In this document: positions 26,275 through 35,291 of the stretch, piece after piece
Layout: every line of letters starts with the position of its first letter
Numbering within the stretch: position 1 is the first letter of the stretch
Source: Kaistia hirudinis
GTDB taxonomy: Bacteria > Pseudomonadota > Alphaproteobacteria > Rhizobiales > Kaistiaceae
Direction: 5' to 3'
NCBI RefSeq assembly: GCF_014196455.1
Contig: NZ_JACIDS010000005.1
Span: forward strand, 434,001-498,000
DNA length: 64,000 nt
The notes under the pieces: model-generated
What the model was told of the DNA's origin: nothing
Databases searched by the model: none
The model's input: the letters and a program-made list of their open reading frames with translations, nothing else
Made by a program: the position numbers and the translations under genes

Positions 26275-27350
26275 GCCTCGCCATGCTCGACAAGCAGCCG
26301 ACCCCGCTCGCGCTGCGTCTGGCGGCCCGCATCGCGCGCGACGGCCCGCTGACGATCGCCGATTATATGGACGCCTGCCTCGGCGATCCTCAGCACGGCT
26401 ATTACATGACGCGCGACCCCTTCGGCACGGCGGGCGATTTCGTCACCGCGCCGGAGGTGAGTCAGATGTTCGGCGAACTCATCGGCCTCTGGGCCGTGAA
26501 CGCCTGGCAGCAGATGGGCGCCCCCTCCCCCTTCATCCTCGCGGAACTCGGCCCCGGCCGCGGCACGCTGATGGCCGATGCGCTGCGTGCCGCGCGGCTC
26601 GTGCCGGCCTTCGAGACGGCCGCGCGCATCGTGCTGGTCGAGACCAGTCCGCGCCTGACGCTGCTCCAGCGCGAACGCCTCGCCGGGCACGAGGTCGTCT
26701 GGCTGCGGGCCGTGGACGCGATCCCGGCGGGACCGGCCATCATCCTCGCCAATGAGTTCTTCGACGCCCTCCCCGTCCACCAGTTTGTGCGCGCCGGAGG
26801 CGGATGGTCCGAACGCTGCGTGGCGCTTGAGGGCGGCGCCCTCGCCTTCCAGCTGCGGCCTGCGCCGGATTTCGAAGGTCCGGCTGATGTGGCCGACGGC
26901 GAGACGGTCGAGATCGCCGCGATATCCGGCGCGATCATGTCCGAGCTCGCCGCACGGATCGCCCGGGACGGCGGCGCGATCCTCGCCATCGACTACGGCC
27001 ATGAAGGCGCTGGGCATGGCGACACGCTGCAGGCGCTCCGCGCGCACGCATTCGATCCCCCGCTCGCCCACCCCGGCGAAGCCGACCTCACGGTCCATGT
27101 CGACTTCGCCCGCCTCGCCGAAGCCGCCAGAGCCGCCGGCGCGGTTCCTGCGCGGCTGATGACGCAGGGAGCCTTCCTCCTCGCCCTTGGCCTCGTCGAG
27201 CGCGCCGGCCGGCTCGGTGCCGGTAAGCCCGCTCCCGTTCAGGACGAGATCCGCAGCGCCGTCGAACGCCTTGCGGCGCCCGGCGCCATGGGCGATCTGT
27301 TCAAGGTGCTGTGCGTCACCGCGCCCGACCTCCATCTTCCTCCCTTCTAG
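26271..27350 (+). CDS. SAM-dependent methyltransferase, MidA/NDUFAF7 family
   Basis: A 359-residue protein with the SAM-binding ELGPGRGTLMADALRA near residue 97, EFFDALPVHQF, and the N-terminal family signature ADYMDACLGDPQHGYYMTRD. The mitochondrial homologue NDUFAF7 methylates an arginine of complex I during assembly, which is the best guess for this protein too. It starts at GTG 26271, overlapping the lgt stop, so it is translationally coupled. pgeF follows after 21 bases. Confidence 0.93.
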   Translation: MSLAMLDKQPTPLALRLAARIARDGPLTIADYMDACLGDPQHGYYMTRDPFGTAGDFVTAPEVSQMFGELIGLWAVNAWQQMGAPSPFILAELGPGRGTLMADALRAARLVPAFETAARIVLVETSPRLTLLQRERLAGHEVVWLRAVDAIPAGPAIILANEFFDALPVHQFVRAGGGWSERCVALEGGALAFQLRPAPDFEGPADVADGETVEIAAISGAIMSELAARIARDGGAILAIDYGHEGAGHGDTLQALRAHAFDPPLAHPGEADLTVHVDFARLAEAARAAGAVPARLMTQGAFLLALGLVERAGRLGAGKPAPVQDEIRSAVERLAAPGAMGDLFKVLCVTAPDLHLPPF

Positions 27351-27371
27351 AAGCGGCCACGGACCAGGATC

Positions 27372-28142
27372 ATGAAGCTCACCTCCGATGCGCTCTCCGC
27401 TCTCCCGTCGATCCGCCACGGCTTCTTCACCCGCGAGGGCGGCGTCTCGGACGGGATCTATGCGAGCCTCAATTGCGGCGTCGGCTCGCTCGACGTCCGC
27501 GCTGCCGTCAACGAGAACCGCGCGCGGGTTACCGCGGCGCTCGGCGTCGACCCCGGCCGCCTCGCGACACCGCATCAGGTCCACAGCGACGTCGCGGTGA
27601 TCGTCGACGAGCCCTGGCAGACGGGCGCGGGACCAAAGGCCGATGCCGTAGTCACGGCGCGGCCGGGCCTCGCGGTCGGCGTCGGCACCGCCGATTGCGG
27701 TCCCGTCCTGTTCGCGGATGGCGAGGCCGGGGTGGTCGGCGCGGCGCACTCCGGCTGGAAGGGCGCCTTCACCGGCATTCTCGAGGCGACGATCGACGCC
27801 ATGGAGAGCCTCGGCGCACGGCGCGAGCGCATCGTCGCCGTGCTCGGGCCGACCATCTCGCGCGCAGCCTATGAAGTCGGGCCCGAATTCCGCGCCCGCT
27901 TCCTCAATGCCGATGCGGCGAATGCGCGCTATTTCGAGCCCTCGACGCGCGCGGAGCATCACCTGTTCGATCTCCCCGCCTATATCGGCGCGCGACTCGG
28001 CGCGAGCGGCATCGGCCGTTTCGAAGATCTGGCGCTCTGCACCTATGCCGACGAGGCGCGCTTCTTCTCCTATCGGCGCACCACCCATCGCGGCGAGCCC
28101 GACTATGGCCGCTTGCTGCACGCGATCGCGATTGCGGACTGA
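27372..28142 (+). CDS. pgeF: Peptidoglycan editing factor PgeF (YfiH/DUF152, laccase-like)
   Basis: A 256-residue protein. The metal/active-site motifs TPHQVHS, TADCGPVLF and AHSGWKG are all present (His, Cys, His). PgeF removes mis-incorporated L-Ser-containing muropeptide precursors, and related proteins show purine nucleoside or polyphenol activity. Third gene of lgt-midA-pgeF. AGGATC precedes the ATG. Confidence 0.93.
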   Translation: MKLTSDALSALPSIRHGFFTREGGVSDGIYASLNCGVGSLDVRAAVNENRARVTAALGVDPGRLATPHQVHSDVAVIVDEPWQTGAGPKADAVVTARPGLAVGVGTADCGPVLFADGEAGVVGAAHSGWKGAFTGILEATIDAMESLGARRERIVAVLGPTISRAAYEVGPEFRARFLNADAANARYFEPSTRAEHHLFDLPAYIGARLGASGIGRFEDLALCTYADEARFFSYRRTTHRGEPDYGRLLHAIAIAD

Positions 28143-28237
28143 AACACGAAATCCACAGCCCCCGTTCTGGACCGTGACGGCATTTGCGTCTAGGAAGGAC
28201 ATGGGGTCTGGACGAGCGCGCCGGCAGGACGATCGCC

Positions 28238-28753
28238 ATGATAGTTAAGGGTAAAAAGCTGTTGCCGATGGCGTTCGCGCTGGCGGCGGCTCTGTTCGTG
28301 GCGGCGTGCGGCAACACGGGCGGCGGCGGCTCCTCCTCGACCTCGGTCGGAGGCAGCACGGCGCCCGCGCCGCCCACGGTTCCATTTGCCGAGGCCAAGT
28401 TCGCCTTCGCCCCGGTGACCGGCGCTCCGGCCACCGTGCTGACGCGCCTTTCCGCCGAACTCGGCAAGGAAGCCTATATCCAGCACGTGTCGCTGGTGCC
28501 CTCCGGCGACACCGCCGCGACTTATGTCGTGAAGGGTTACCTCTCGGCGCTCGGCGATACCTCCGGCACGATCCTCGTCTATGTCTGGGATATCTTCGAC
28601 ACCAGCGGGCGGCGCGTACATCGCATTTCCGGCCAGGAAACCTCGGCTGGCGGCTCGCAGAGCGACCCCTGGTCGGGCGTCGATTCCTCGACGACGGCCA
28701 ATGTCGCGCGCCGCACGATCTCGTCGATCGTCGCCTGGGGCAACGCCCGCTAG
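28238..28753 (+). CDS. Putative lipoprotein
   Basis: A 171-residue protein. A lipoprotein signal (basic MIVKGKKLL, hydrophobic region, lipobox VAAC) is followed by a Gly/Ser-rich linker and a folded region with [20 protein letters not shown] and [18 protein letters not shown]. Function unknown. ATG 28238 is chosen because it starts the signal peptide directly. prs lies 147 bases downstream. Confidence 0.85.
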   Translation: MIVKGKKLLPMAFALAAALFVAACGNTGGGGSSSTSVGGSTAPAPPTVPFAEAKFAFAPVTGAPATVLTRLSAELGKEAYIQHVSLVPSGDTAATYVVKGYLSALGDTSGTILVYVWDIFDTSGRRVHRISGQETSAGGSQSDPWSGVDSSTTANVARRTISSIVAWGNAR

Positions 28754-28899
28754 AGGGCGCCCGGCGCACGTCGGACGGGATGGCGCACGCCTGCGCCAGA
28801 ATCGCGTTTGCAGTGCGGCACCTCAATTGCTACAACGCCGCCGGCTGCCCCTCCCCGGAGTCGGGCGCGGATTTTCCCCTGACGACGGGACCGGACACC

Positions 28900-29832
28900 T
28901 TGAAGCTGGTTGCTGGAAACTCCAACCGGGTGCTCGCCGAGGCGATCGCCAACTATCTTGAAATTCCGCTCGCCAAATGTCTCGTCCGGCGCTTCGCCGA
29001 CCAGGAGATCTTTGTCGAGATCCAGGAAAACGTGCGCGGCGAGGATGTCTTCGTCATCCAGTCGACGAGTTTCCCGGCAAACGACCACCTGATGGAGCTG
29101 CTCATCATCATCGATGCGCTCCGCCGGTCCTCGGCCCGGCGCATCACGGCGGTCCTGCCCTACTTCGGCTACGCAAGGCAGGATCGCAAGGCAGGACCGC
29201 GTACGCCGATCTCGGCCAAGCTCGTGGCCAACCTGATTACCCACGCCGGCGCCGACCGCGTGCTCACCCTCGATCTCCACGCCGGCCAGATCCAGGGTTT
29301 CTTCGATATCCCCACCGACAATCTGTTTGCCGTTCCGGTGATCACCCGTGACATCAAGGAGCATTACGAGCTCGAGAATGTCATGGTGGTCTCGCCGGAT
29401 GTCGGCGGCGTGGTGCGCGCCCGCGCCCTCGCCAAGCGGATCGACGCGCCGCTCGCCATCGTCGACAAGCGCCGCGAGCGCCCCGGCGAATCCGAAGTCA
29501 TGAACATCATCGGCAATGTCGACGGCAAGGACTGCATCCTGTTCGACGACATCGTCGATTCGGGCGGCACGCTCTGCAACGCCGCCGAGGCCCTGCTGGC
29601 CAAGGGCGCGAAGTCGGTCGTCGCCTATATCACCCACGGCGTGCTGTCAGGCGGCGCCGTCGCGCGCATCGCCTCGTCCATGCTGAAGGAACTGGTGATC
29701 ACCGATTCGATCCAGCCGACCGAGGCGGTGCAGAAGGCGGAGAACATCCGCGTCACCTCGATCGCAACGCTCATCGGCGAAGCGATCAACCGCACGGCCA
29801 GCGAGAAATCGGTCTCGAGCCTGTTCATCTGA
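28900..29832 (+). CDS. prs: Ribose-phosphate pyrophosphokinase
   Basis: Prs (310 residues) makes PRPP for nucleotide, His and Trp synthesis. ATP/flexible-loop motif [33 protein letters not shown], the catalytic KRRERPGES and PRPP loop [10 protein letters not shown] are intact. The start is the TTG at 28900, since [10 protein letters not shown] matches the family N-terminus and no ATG or GTG exists there. Use of TTG for such a gene suggests modest translation. A hairpin follows. Confidence 0.96.
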   Translation: MKLVAGNSNRVLAEAIANYLEIPLAKCLVRRFADQEIFVEIQENVRGEDVFVIQSTSFPANDHLMELLIIIDALRRSSARRITAVLPYFGYARQDRKAGPRTPISAKLVANLITHAGADRVLTLDLHAGQIQGFFDIPTDNLFAVPVITRDIKEHYELENVMVVSPDVGGVVRARALAKRIDAPLAIVDKRRERPGESEVMNIIGNVDGKDCILFDDIVDSGGTLCNAAEALLAKGAKSVVAYITHGVLSGGAVARIASSMLKELVITDSIQPTEAVQKAENIRVTSIATLIGEAINRTASEKSVSSLFI

Positions 29833-29837
29833 AGCCG

Positions 29838-29860
29838 CGCGGGCCGGTCAGCGGCCCGCG
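29838..29860 (+). terminator. Hairpin after prs
   Basis: An 8-bp stem CGCGGGCC/GGCCCGCG with a 7-base loop, 5 bases after the prs stop; no U-tract. Its right arm is part of the 18-bp direct repeat. Confidence 0.4.
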
Positions 29861-29867
29861 TCGAGCC
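29850..29867 (-). repeat. 18-bp direct repeat, copy 1 (exbD 3'-end remnant)
   Basis: AGCGGCCCGCGTCGAGCC is identical to 30469-30486 inside the 3' end of exbD. On the minus strand this copy and its flank spell ALVWLDAGR-stop, against the [13 protein letters not shown] of exbD. It follows the cysteine-rich gene. Confidence 0.7.
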
Positions 29868-29890
29868 AGACCAGCGCCGGGCGCGTCACG

Positions 29891-30241
29891 TCATGGTGCT
29901 GCTGCGGCAGCCTCTCCATTCTGGGCGACGAGGCCGAGCTGCGCGAGCGCATCGGCCAGCGACGCCTTGCGCAGGCTGAGCGAAACCTGCGTCTTCAGGC
30001 GCGCCGCCGGGACGAGAATGCCGGCTCCGGAAATGCCGTCCAGCGCCGCGGCCAGATCGCCGAGCTCGATGTTCTTGATGCAGAGATCCACCATGGTCTC
30101 GATCGACTTGGCCGGCCGTTTGGCAAAGGCCGGCTGAACCATCGGATAGTCGCAGACGCAGACACAGATCCCGTCGTCATAGGTATAAATGCAGTAGCAC
30201 TGCGTCGCAGCCGGGCACTGGGAATCGCATTCACAGCTCAT
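29891..30241 (-). CDS. Cysteine-rich protein with STN-like C-terminal domain
   Basis: A 116-residue protein not recognised by name. Residues 1-30 hold eight cysteines in the pattern CxC-x3-C-x5-CxC-x8-CxCxC, and a ninth is Cys54. Residues about 50-105 resemble the secretin/TonB short N-terminal (STN) fold: LCIKNIELGDLAAALDGISG, then QVSLSLRKASLADALAQLGL. There is no signal peptide, so location is unclear; the cysteines could bind metal. ATG 30241 has a strong GGAGG five bases upstream. The gene lies 225 bases downstream of exbD on the same strand, between copies of an 18-bp direct repeat. A link to the ExbBD machine is inference. Confidence 0.7.
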   Translation of the reverse strand: MSCECDSQCPAATQCYCIYTYDDGICVCVCDYPMVQPAFAKRPAKSIETMVDLCIKNIELGDLAAALDGISGAGILVPAARLKTQVSLSLRKASLADALAQLGLVAQNGEAAAAAP

Positions 30242-30466
30242 GGCATCCTCCATCGGGGCCGCCGGCGCCCCCGACCGGCGCGATCTCGGCAAGCATGATG
30301 GATCGAGCAGAACGCCGAAGCTAGCCGAAACGCGGACAGGACACGGCATCAGGCCGCGGTTTGCACCGATCGGCCAGGGTGTGCTCCGGGCATGCATCGG
30401 TCAGACCGGAAGGATCGCAAGGGGGATGACGACGGGGTCCGGCCGATCCAGCGGGCGCTGAACGGC

Positions 30467-30886
30467 CTAGCGGCCCGCGTCGAGCCCGACGAGCGCGACC
30501 TTGGCATAGCCGGCGTCGCGCAGGCGGTTCATGACCTCCACCACCTCGCCATAGTCGATACGCCGGTCGGCGCGGAGATAGATGCGTTCCCCGCGATTGC
30601 CGCCGCTCGCCTGGTCGAGCGCGGCGCCAAGCGCCGCCGGATCGACCGGATCATTGCCGAGCTTCAACCCGAGATCCCGGCCGATCGACAGGAAGAGCGG
30701 CTTGCCCTCGCGCGGCGCCGCCTTGGCGTTGGAGCGCGGCAGCTCGACCGGCACGTCGACGGTGGCGAGCGGCGCGGCGATCATGAAGACGATGAGCAGC
30801 ACAAGCATCACGTCGATGAAGGGCGTGACGTTGATCTCGCTGTTCTCGGAAAGTTCGTCGTCGCTGTCCTGAAGGCGGGCGGCCAT
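30467..30886 (-). CDS. exbD: Biopolymer transport protein ExbD
   Basis: ExbD (139 residues) forms, with ExbB, the proton-driven motor that energises TonB. One span carries the conserved Asp in [18 protein letters not shown], followed by a periplasmic domain. It lies 6 bases after exbB. No tonB gene is seen in the window. Confidence 0.93.
   Translation of the reverse strand: MAARLQDSDDELSENSEINVTPFIDVMLVLLIVFMIAAPLATVDVPVELPRSNAKAAPREGKPLFLSIGRDLGLKLGNDPVDPAALGAALDQASGGNRGERIYLRADRRIDYGEVVEVMNRLRDAGYAKVALVGLDAGR
30469..30486 (-). repeat. 18-bp direct repeat, copy 2 (in exbD 3' end)
   Basis: Second copy of the repeat at 29850-29867, here coding the last residues of ExbD (LDAGR). The copies are 619 bases apart and bracket the cysteine-rich gene. 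Confidence 0.7.
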
Positions 30887-30892
30887 CGCTCC

Positions 30893-31768
30893 CTACTCCG
30901 CCGCCGCGGCGACGATGCGCAGCGAGCCGCGCTGCGCGGCGCGATCGAGATCGCGCGACAGCAGCGCCAGTGCCTCGGCCGCGACATCGGCGAGCGCCGC
31001 CTTGTTGGCCGCCGTCATGCGGGCGAAGATATTGTAGAAGAGCACCGCGGGAATGGCCGCGGCGAGGCCGACGCCGGTGGCGAACAGCGCCTCGGCAATG
31101 CCCGGCGCGACGATGGCGAGGTTGGTCGTGTTCGACTGGCTGATGCCGATGAACGAATTCATGATGCCCCAGACGGTGCCGAACAGGCCGACAAAGGGCG
31201 AAAGCGAGCCGACGCTCGCCAGCACGCCGGTGCCACGCGCCAGTTCACGGCTGGAGCCGGCCTGGATCCGGTCGAAACGGATCACGACGCGCTCCTTGAT
31301 GCCGGCAGCGGGCAGGCCGCGCGACACGTCGATCTCGTCGGACGCGGCCCGCACCAGCCGCGCCGCGGCGTCGCGCCGCCGCCGGGAGAGCTCGAGCGCC
31401 TCGTCGAGCGTCCCCACCCGGCCGAGACGATGGCGGAAAGCCGTCCAGCGCCGGCGCACCGCCGTCAGCTCGAACACCTTGGTGAGGAAGATCGCCCAGG
31501 TCGCGACCGAGGCGAGCGCGAGGCCGCCGATCACCGCTTTCACGACATGATCGGCGCCGAGGAACATGCCGATCGGCGACAGGTCGTGCGGCAGCGTCGC
31601 GGGATCGACAACGGCTTCGCCCGTGCCCCCCATCTCGCCGGGCGCCGCGACCTCGACGGCGACGGCTGGTCCGAGCGAATCGGGAACCTGCGCGGCGGCA
31701 GCCAGCGGCAGGAGAAGAAAGATCGACGCGACGATCGACGCGGCAACCCGGCGGAGTGCGTCCGGCAT
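30893..31768 (-). CDS. exbB: TonB-system motor protein ExbB
   Basis: A 291-residue protein. An N-terminal signal-like segment ([16 protein letters not shown]) is followed by a periplasmic stretch and three spans of the MotA/TolQ/ExbB fold (about 95-115, [17 protein letters not shown] region, and [19 protein letters not shown]). The long N-terminus marks the ExbB rather than TolQ branch. ATG 31768 is preceded by AAGGG; further upstream codons do not fit the family. Confidence 0.93.
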   Translation of the reverse strand: MPDALRRVAASIVASIFLLLPLAAAAQVPDSLGPAVAVEVAAPGEMGGTGEAVVDPATLPHDLSPIGMFLGADHVVKAVIGGLALASVATWAIFLTKVFELTAVRRRWTAFRHRLGRVGTLDEALELSRRRRDAAARLVRAASDEIDVSRGLPAAGIKERVVIRFDRIQAGSSRELARGTGVLASVGSLSPFVGLFGTVWGIMNSFIGISQSNTTNLAIVAPGIAEALFATGVGLAAAIPAVLFYNIFARMTAANKAALADVAAEALALLSRDLDRAAQRGSLRIVAAAAE

Positions 31769-31862
31769 GGCGCCCTTCGGATTAAAGTTGAGTTCTATAC
31801 TCCGAATAAAGCCGTCGCCCACGGAGTTCAACCCCCGTGCCGCAGTTTGGAAGGATCCTTGC

Positions 31863-31891
31863 TTGTCGCCCCTGCCGGCCTCGGCTATAAG
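31863..31891 (+). promoter_or_regulatory. Likely promoter of rplY
   Basis: TTGTCG (31863-31868), a 17-base spacer, and TATAAG (31886-31891) resemble a housekeeping promoter. The predicted transcript would start at about 31898, the first base of the following hairpin. Confidence 0.5.
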
Positions 31892-31897
31892 GCGCAC

Positions 31898-31936
31898 GGC
31901 CGCGCCGACACCCCTGGAGGCACCGCGGCCTTTTTT
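31898..31936 (+). terminator. Terminator-like hairpin in the rplY leader (possible attenuator)
   Basis: Stem GGCCGCG/CGCGGCC (7 bp) is followed by six T. It lies between the likely promoter and the rplY ribosome site (AAGAAGGAG, ending 31952). A terminator inside a ribosomal protein leader suggests attenuation or autoregulation. Confidence 0.55.
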
Positions 31937-31960
31937 CGTTGTTCAAGAAGGAGAATACCG

Positions 31961-32575
31961 ATGAGCACCTCTTACGAGCTCACGGCCTCCGTGCGCAACC
32001 GCGTGGGCAAGGGGGCCGCCCGGGCGTCGCGTCGCGAAGGTAAGATTCCAGCCGTCATCTATGGCAACAAGCAGGCCCCGCTTTCCATCGAGCTGTCGCA
32101 CAAGGACGTCTATCTGAAGCTGCATGCCGGCGGCTTCCTGACGACCGTCGCGACCATCAACGTCGATGGCGAGAAGATCCGCGTCATTCCGCGCGACTAC
32201 GCGCTGCATCCGGTCACGGACCAGCCGATCCATGTCGACTTCCTGCGCGTTTCGGCCGGCTCGACGCTGCATGTCGAAATCCCCGTGCAGTTCATCAACG
32301 AGGACAAGTCCCCGGGCCTGAAGCGCGGCGGCGTGCTCAACATCGTCCGCCACGAGATCGAGGTGACGGCTCCGGCGGATGCGATCCCGGATCACATCGT
32401 CGTCGACCTCTCCGGTCTCGACATCAACGACTCGGTTCACATCTCGGCCGTGACGCTGCCGGAAGGCGTGAAGCCCGTGATCGACCGTGACTTCACCGTC
32501 GCGACGATCGCCGCACCCGCCGCCCTGACGTCGGCCGAGCAGGCCGAGGCCGACGCGGCAGCTGCCAAGGCGTAA
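31961..32575 (+). CDS. rplY: 50S ribosomal protein L25 / general stress protein Ctc
   Basis: A 204-residue long-form L25 (Ctc type) binding 5S rRNA: an N-terminal L25 domain (residues 1-95, [28 protein letters not shown]) and a C-terminal TL5-like beta domain (about 100-185), ending in an Ala/Glu tail. Start ATG 31961 has AAGGAG. pth follows 36 bases downstream, the usual pairing. Confidence 0.97.
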   Translation: MSTSYELTASVRNRVGKGAARASRREGKIPAVIYGNKQAPLSIELSHKDVYLKLHAGGFLTTVATINVDGEKIRVIPRDYALHPVTDQPIHVDFLRVSAGSTLHVEIPVQFINEDKSPGLKRGGVLNIVRHEIEVTAPADAIPDHIVVDLSGLDINDSVHISAVTLPEGVKPVIDRDFTVATIAAPAALTSAEQAEADAAAAKA

Positions 32576-32611
32576 GCCGCGGTCCTCCGGTTCGCACAAG
32601 GGGACGCGTCC

Positions 32612-33367
32612 ATGCTCCTCATCGTTGGCCTCGGCAATCCCGGTGGCCAGTATGCGCTGAACCGGCACAATATCGGCTTCATGGCGGCGGATGCCATCCA
32701 CCGCCGCCATGGCTTCTCTCCCTGGCGCTCGCGCTTTCATGCCGAAGTGGCCGAGGGCACGCTTGCCGGTCGCAAGGTGCTCCTCATGAAGCCGCAGACC
32801 TATATGAACGACAGCGGCCGGGCCGTTGCCGAGGCCGCGCGCTTCCTCAAGATCCCCAATGCCGATATCGTCGTGATCCATGACGAGCTCGACCTGCCGC
32901 CGGGCAAGACGCGCATGAAGGCGGGCGGCGGGCATGGCGGCCACAATGGCCTGCGCTCGATCAGCGCCCATCTCGGCGACGATTATCGCCGCCTGCGGCT
33001 CGGCATCGGCCATCCCGGCGCCAAGGAACTCGTCCATGCGCATGTGCTGCATGATTTCTCGCGCGCCGAAGCCGAGGAATGGGTCAACGGCCTGATGGAC
33101 GCCATCGCCGACGCCGCTCCCCTGCTCGCCGACGACAAGGACAGCACCTTCGCCAACCGCCTGCATCGCAGCGAGCCCAAGGCGGCGGCACCGGGCAAGG
33201 CGGCGCCTTCCGACAAGGCCAAGGCGTCCGACAAGCCGAACGGCGACATGACTTCCCCGTCCGCGCCGCAGGCCCCTGCCCCGAAGGCCAGCGGGCTCCA
33301 GGCGGAAAAGACGTCCGACAGCCCCTTCGCTGCGGGGCTGAAGCGCCTCTTCGGCAAGGGCGACTGA
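32612..33367 (+). CDS. pth: Peptidyl-tRNA hydrolase
   Basis: Pth (251 residues) releases peptides from peptidyl-tRNA lost by ribosomes. Catalytic His lies in [35 protein letters not shown] and [11 protein letters not shown] are intact. The family domain ends near residue 185; the last 60 or so residues are a Lys/Ala/Pro/Ser-rich extension, common in Rhizobiales. AAGGGG precedes the start. Confidence 0.96.
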   Translation: MLLIVGLGNPGGQYALNRHNIGFMAADAIHRRHGFSPWRSRFHAEVAEGTLAGRKVLLMKPQTYMNDSGRAVAEAARFLKIPNADIVVIHDELDLPPGKTRMKAGGGHGGHNGLRSISAHLGDDYRRLRLGIGHPGAKELVHAHVLHDFSRAEAEEWVNGLMDAIADAAPLLADDKDSTFANRLHRSEPKAAAPGKAAPSDKAKASDKPNGDMTSPSAPQAPAPKASGLQAEKTSDSPFAAGLKRLFGKGD

Positions 33368-33394
33368 CGCATCGCCTTGACAAGGCGACACGAA

Positions 33395-33425
33395 GACACG
33401 AAATCCGTGTCACACGAAGTTCGTG
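33395..33425 (+). promoter_or_regulatory. Double palindrome upstream of vapB-like gene
   Basis: GACACG-AAATC-CGTGTC (33395-33411) is followed directly by CACGAA-G-TTCGTG (33413-33425). The half-sites share CACGAA. The pair ends 11 bases before the antitoxin start, as expected for autoregulation by a toxin-antitoxin complex; TTGACA at 33377-33382 could be the -35. Confidence 0.6.
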
Positions 33426-33436
33426 CCGGAACCGCC

Positions 33437-33736
33437 ATGAAGAACGTCACCATCACTCTCGACGAGAAGGTCGCCCAATGGGCCCGCGTCGAAGCGGCCA
33501 AGGCCGGCAAGAGCCTGTCGCGCTGGCTGGGCGAAAGGCTGGAGAACGACATGCGCCACGCCGCCTATTCGTTGACCGATCTCGAATCCTTCTTGTCGGG
33601 ACCTGGGTATCCCGGCATCGCTGCCAATATGCCCAGGAGGGATGACCTCTATGACGACCGGGATCTTCGTCGACAGCAACATTCTGATCTACAGCCTCGA
33701 TCCCAACGAACCGACGAAAAGGATCAAGGCGGCTAA
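33437..33736 (+). CDS. Ribbon-helix-helix antitoxin (VapB/CopG-like)
   Basis: A 99-residue protein. MKNVTITLDEKVAQWARVEA and GKSLSRWLGERLENDM form a ribbon-helix-helix DNA-binding domain. Related antitoxins normally end shortly after a PRRDDLYDR-like motif. Here the frame runs on for about 23 residues of low-complexity Arg/Gln/Asp and overlaps the toxin gene by 86 bases, which suggests the usual stop has been lost. It is paired with the PIN toxin downstream. Confidence 0.8.
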   Translation: MKNVTITLDEKVAQWARVEAAKAGKSLSRWLGERLENDMRHAAYSLTDLESFLSGPGYPGIAANMPRRDDLYDDRDLRRQQHSDLQPRSQRTDEKDQGG

Positions 33737-34097
33737 TTTCGTCCGCCTTGCAGCCCTGTCGCATCGGCTGGTCACGAGTCCTCAGACCCTGAACGAGTGC
33801 TATCGCGTGCTGACGGATCGCCGGAAAATCATGCCGAGGCCGGATGCGCGCCGGTTCATCGGATCGCTCCTGCCGAGCTGCACGGCACCGATCGACGCCT
33901 CCACGACCGCTAAGGGCTGGGAGGTTCAGGACGCCACCGGCTTCGCCTGGTGGGACTGCGTTATGCTCTCTTCGGCGCTGAAAGCGAATTGCGGGCTGTT
34001 CGTGACGGAAGATCTGGAGCATGGGCGCGTGATTGATGGTATGCGCATCGTCGATTTATTCCGTGATGAACAGGGCCTCGAAGCCCTGATGAACTGA
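33651..34097 (+). CDS. PIN-domain toxin (VapC-like RNase)
   Basis: A 148-residue PIN nuclease that would cleave RNA when not bound by the antitoxin. Acidic residues are Asp in IFVDSNILIYSLD, Glu in TLNECYRVL, Asp in WWDCVMLSSA and the EDLEHG end. AGGAGG at 33635-33640 is ten bases from ATG 33651 but only one from the in-frame ATG 33642, so 33651 is preferred. Confidence 0.88.
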   Translation: MTTGIFVDSNILIYSLDPNEPTKRIKAANFVRLAALSHRLVTSPQTLNECYRVLTDRRKIMPRPDARRFIGSLLPSCTAPIDASTTAKGWEVQDATGFAWWDCVMLSSALKANCGLFVTEDLEHGRVIDGMRIVDLFRDEQGLEALMN

Positions 34098-34106
34098 GAA
34101 AGCACC

Positions 34107-35201
34107 ATGGGCTTCAAATGCGGTATCGTCGGCCTGCCGAATGTCGGCAAGTCGACCTTGTTCAACGCGCTGACCAAGACGGCGGCGGCGCAGGCCGCGA
34201 ATTATCCGTTCTGCACGATCGAGCCGAACACCGGCGAGGTCGCGGTGCCGGATCCCCGCCTCGACACGCTGGTCGTGATCGGCAAGTCGAAGGAGATCGT
34301 GCCGACGCGCCTCACCTTCGTCGACATCGCCGGCCTGGTGCGCGGCGCGTCGAAGGGCGAAGGGCTCGGCAACCAGTTCCTCGCCAATATCCGCGAAGTC
34401 GACGCGATCGCACATGTGCTGCGGTGCTTCGAGGATGGCGACATCACCCATGTCGAGAACCGGATCGATCCGGTCGCGGACGCCGAGACGGTCGAGACCG
34501 AGCTGATGCTGGCCGATCTCGACAGCCTCGAGCGCCGTGTCGCGCCGCTCCGGAAGCGCGCCGCGAACGACAAGGAAGCCAAGCACCAGGTCGAGCTGAT
34601 GGATGCCGCGCTCGCGCTCCTGCGCGAGGGCAAGCCGGCCCGCCTCGTCAAGGTCGCCGACGAGGATCGCGGCGCCTTCGAAGCGCTCAACCTTCTGACG
34701 TCGAAGCCGGTTCTCTATGTCTGCAATGTCGAGGAAGCCTCGGCCGCGACCGGCAACGCCTACTCAAAGCGTGTCGAGGAGATGGCCGCGCGCGAAGGCG
34801 CGGGCTGCGTCGTGATCTCGGCCGCGATCGAATCCGAGATCGCCCAGCTGGCGCCCGAGGAGCAGAAGGAATTCCTCGAGACGCTCGGCCTCGAAGAGCC
34901 CGGCCTCGACCGTCTGATCCGTGCCGGCTATGCGCTGCTCGGCCTGATCACCTATTTCACGGTCGGCCCGAAGGAAGCGCGCGCCTGGACGATCCCCGTC
35001 GGGACCAAGGCCCCGCAGGCCGCCGGCGTGATCCATTCCGATTTCGAGCGCGGCTTCATCCGCGCCCAGACGATCGCCTATGACGATTACGTCAAGTTCG
35101 GCGGCGAGGCTGGCGCCAAGGAAGCCGGCCGGGCGCGCGACGAAGGCAAGGAATATGTCGTCGCCGACGGCGACGTGCTGCTCTTCCGCTTCAACACCTG
35201 A
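34107..35201 (+). CDS. ychF: Redox-regulated ATPase YchF (OLA1/Obg-like)
   Basis: A 364-residue P-loop protein of the Obg family that prefers ATP. G1 GLPNVGKST, the DIAGLVRGASKGEGLGN G3 region, a coiled coil (about 125-195) and a C-terminal TGS domain (FTVGPKEARAWTI, FERGFIRAQT). Linked to ribosomes and oxidative stress response. Starts 9 bases after the toxin gene. Confidence 0.97.
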   Translation: MGFKCGIVGLPNVGKSTLFNALTKTAAAQAANYPFCTIEPNTGEVAVPDPRLDTLVVIGKSKEIVPTRLTFVDIAGLVRGASKGEGLGNQFLANIREVDAIAHVLRCFEDGDITHVENRIDPVADAETVETELMLADLDSLERRVAPLRKRAANDKEAKHQVELMDAALALLREGKPARLVKVADEDRGAFEALNLLTSKPVLYVCNVEEASAATGNAYSKRVEEMAAREGAGCVVISAAIESEIAQLAPEEQKEFLETLGLEEPGLDRLIRAGYALLGLITYFTVGPKEARAWTIPVGTKAPQAAGVIHSDFERGFIRAQTIAYDDYVKFGGEAGAKEAGRARDEGKEYVVADGDVLLFRFNT

Positions 35202-35213
35202 GTCTGCCACGCC

Positions 35214-35291
35214 GGGCAGCACGCTGCCCGCGCGCCACCTTCGCCATCTGCCGACACACCACGCGAGTCATTGCCGGGCTCGACCCGGCAA
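35214..35291. repeat. Hairpin plus dispersed palindrome (family B) after ychF
   Basis: GGGCAG-CACG-CTGCCC (35214-35229) may terminate ychF. TTGCCGGG-CTCGA-CCCGGCAA (35271-35291) belongs to a palindrome type common between Rhizobiales genes. Confidence 0.6.

Noticed and set aside
26160..28202. 680-codon minus-strand open frame
   Set aside because: It spans three real genes (lgt end, MidA, pgeF) on the opposite strand, and its residue composition is that of a shadow.
31769..31860. Possible Irr/RirA iron box upstream of exbB
   Set aside because: The A+T-rich stretch around 31785-31805 (AGTTCTATACTCCG) has only partial likeness to TTTAGAA-type boxes; not enough to call.
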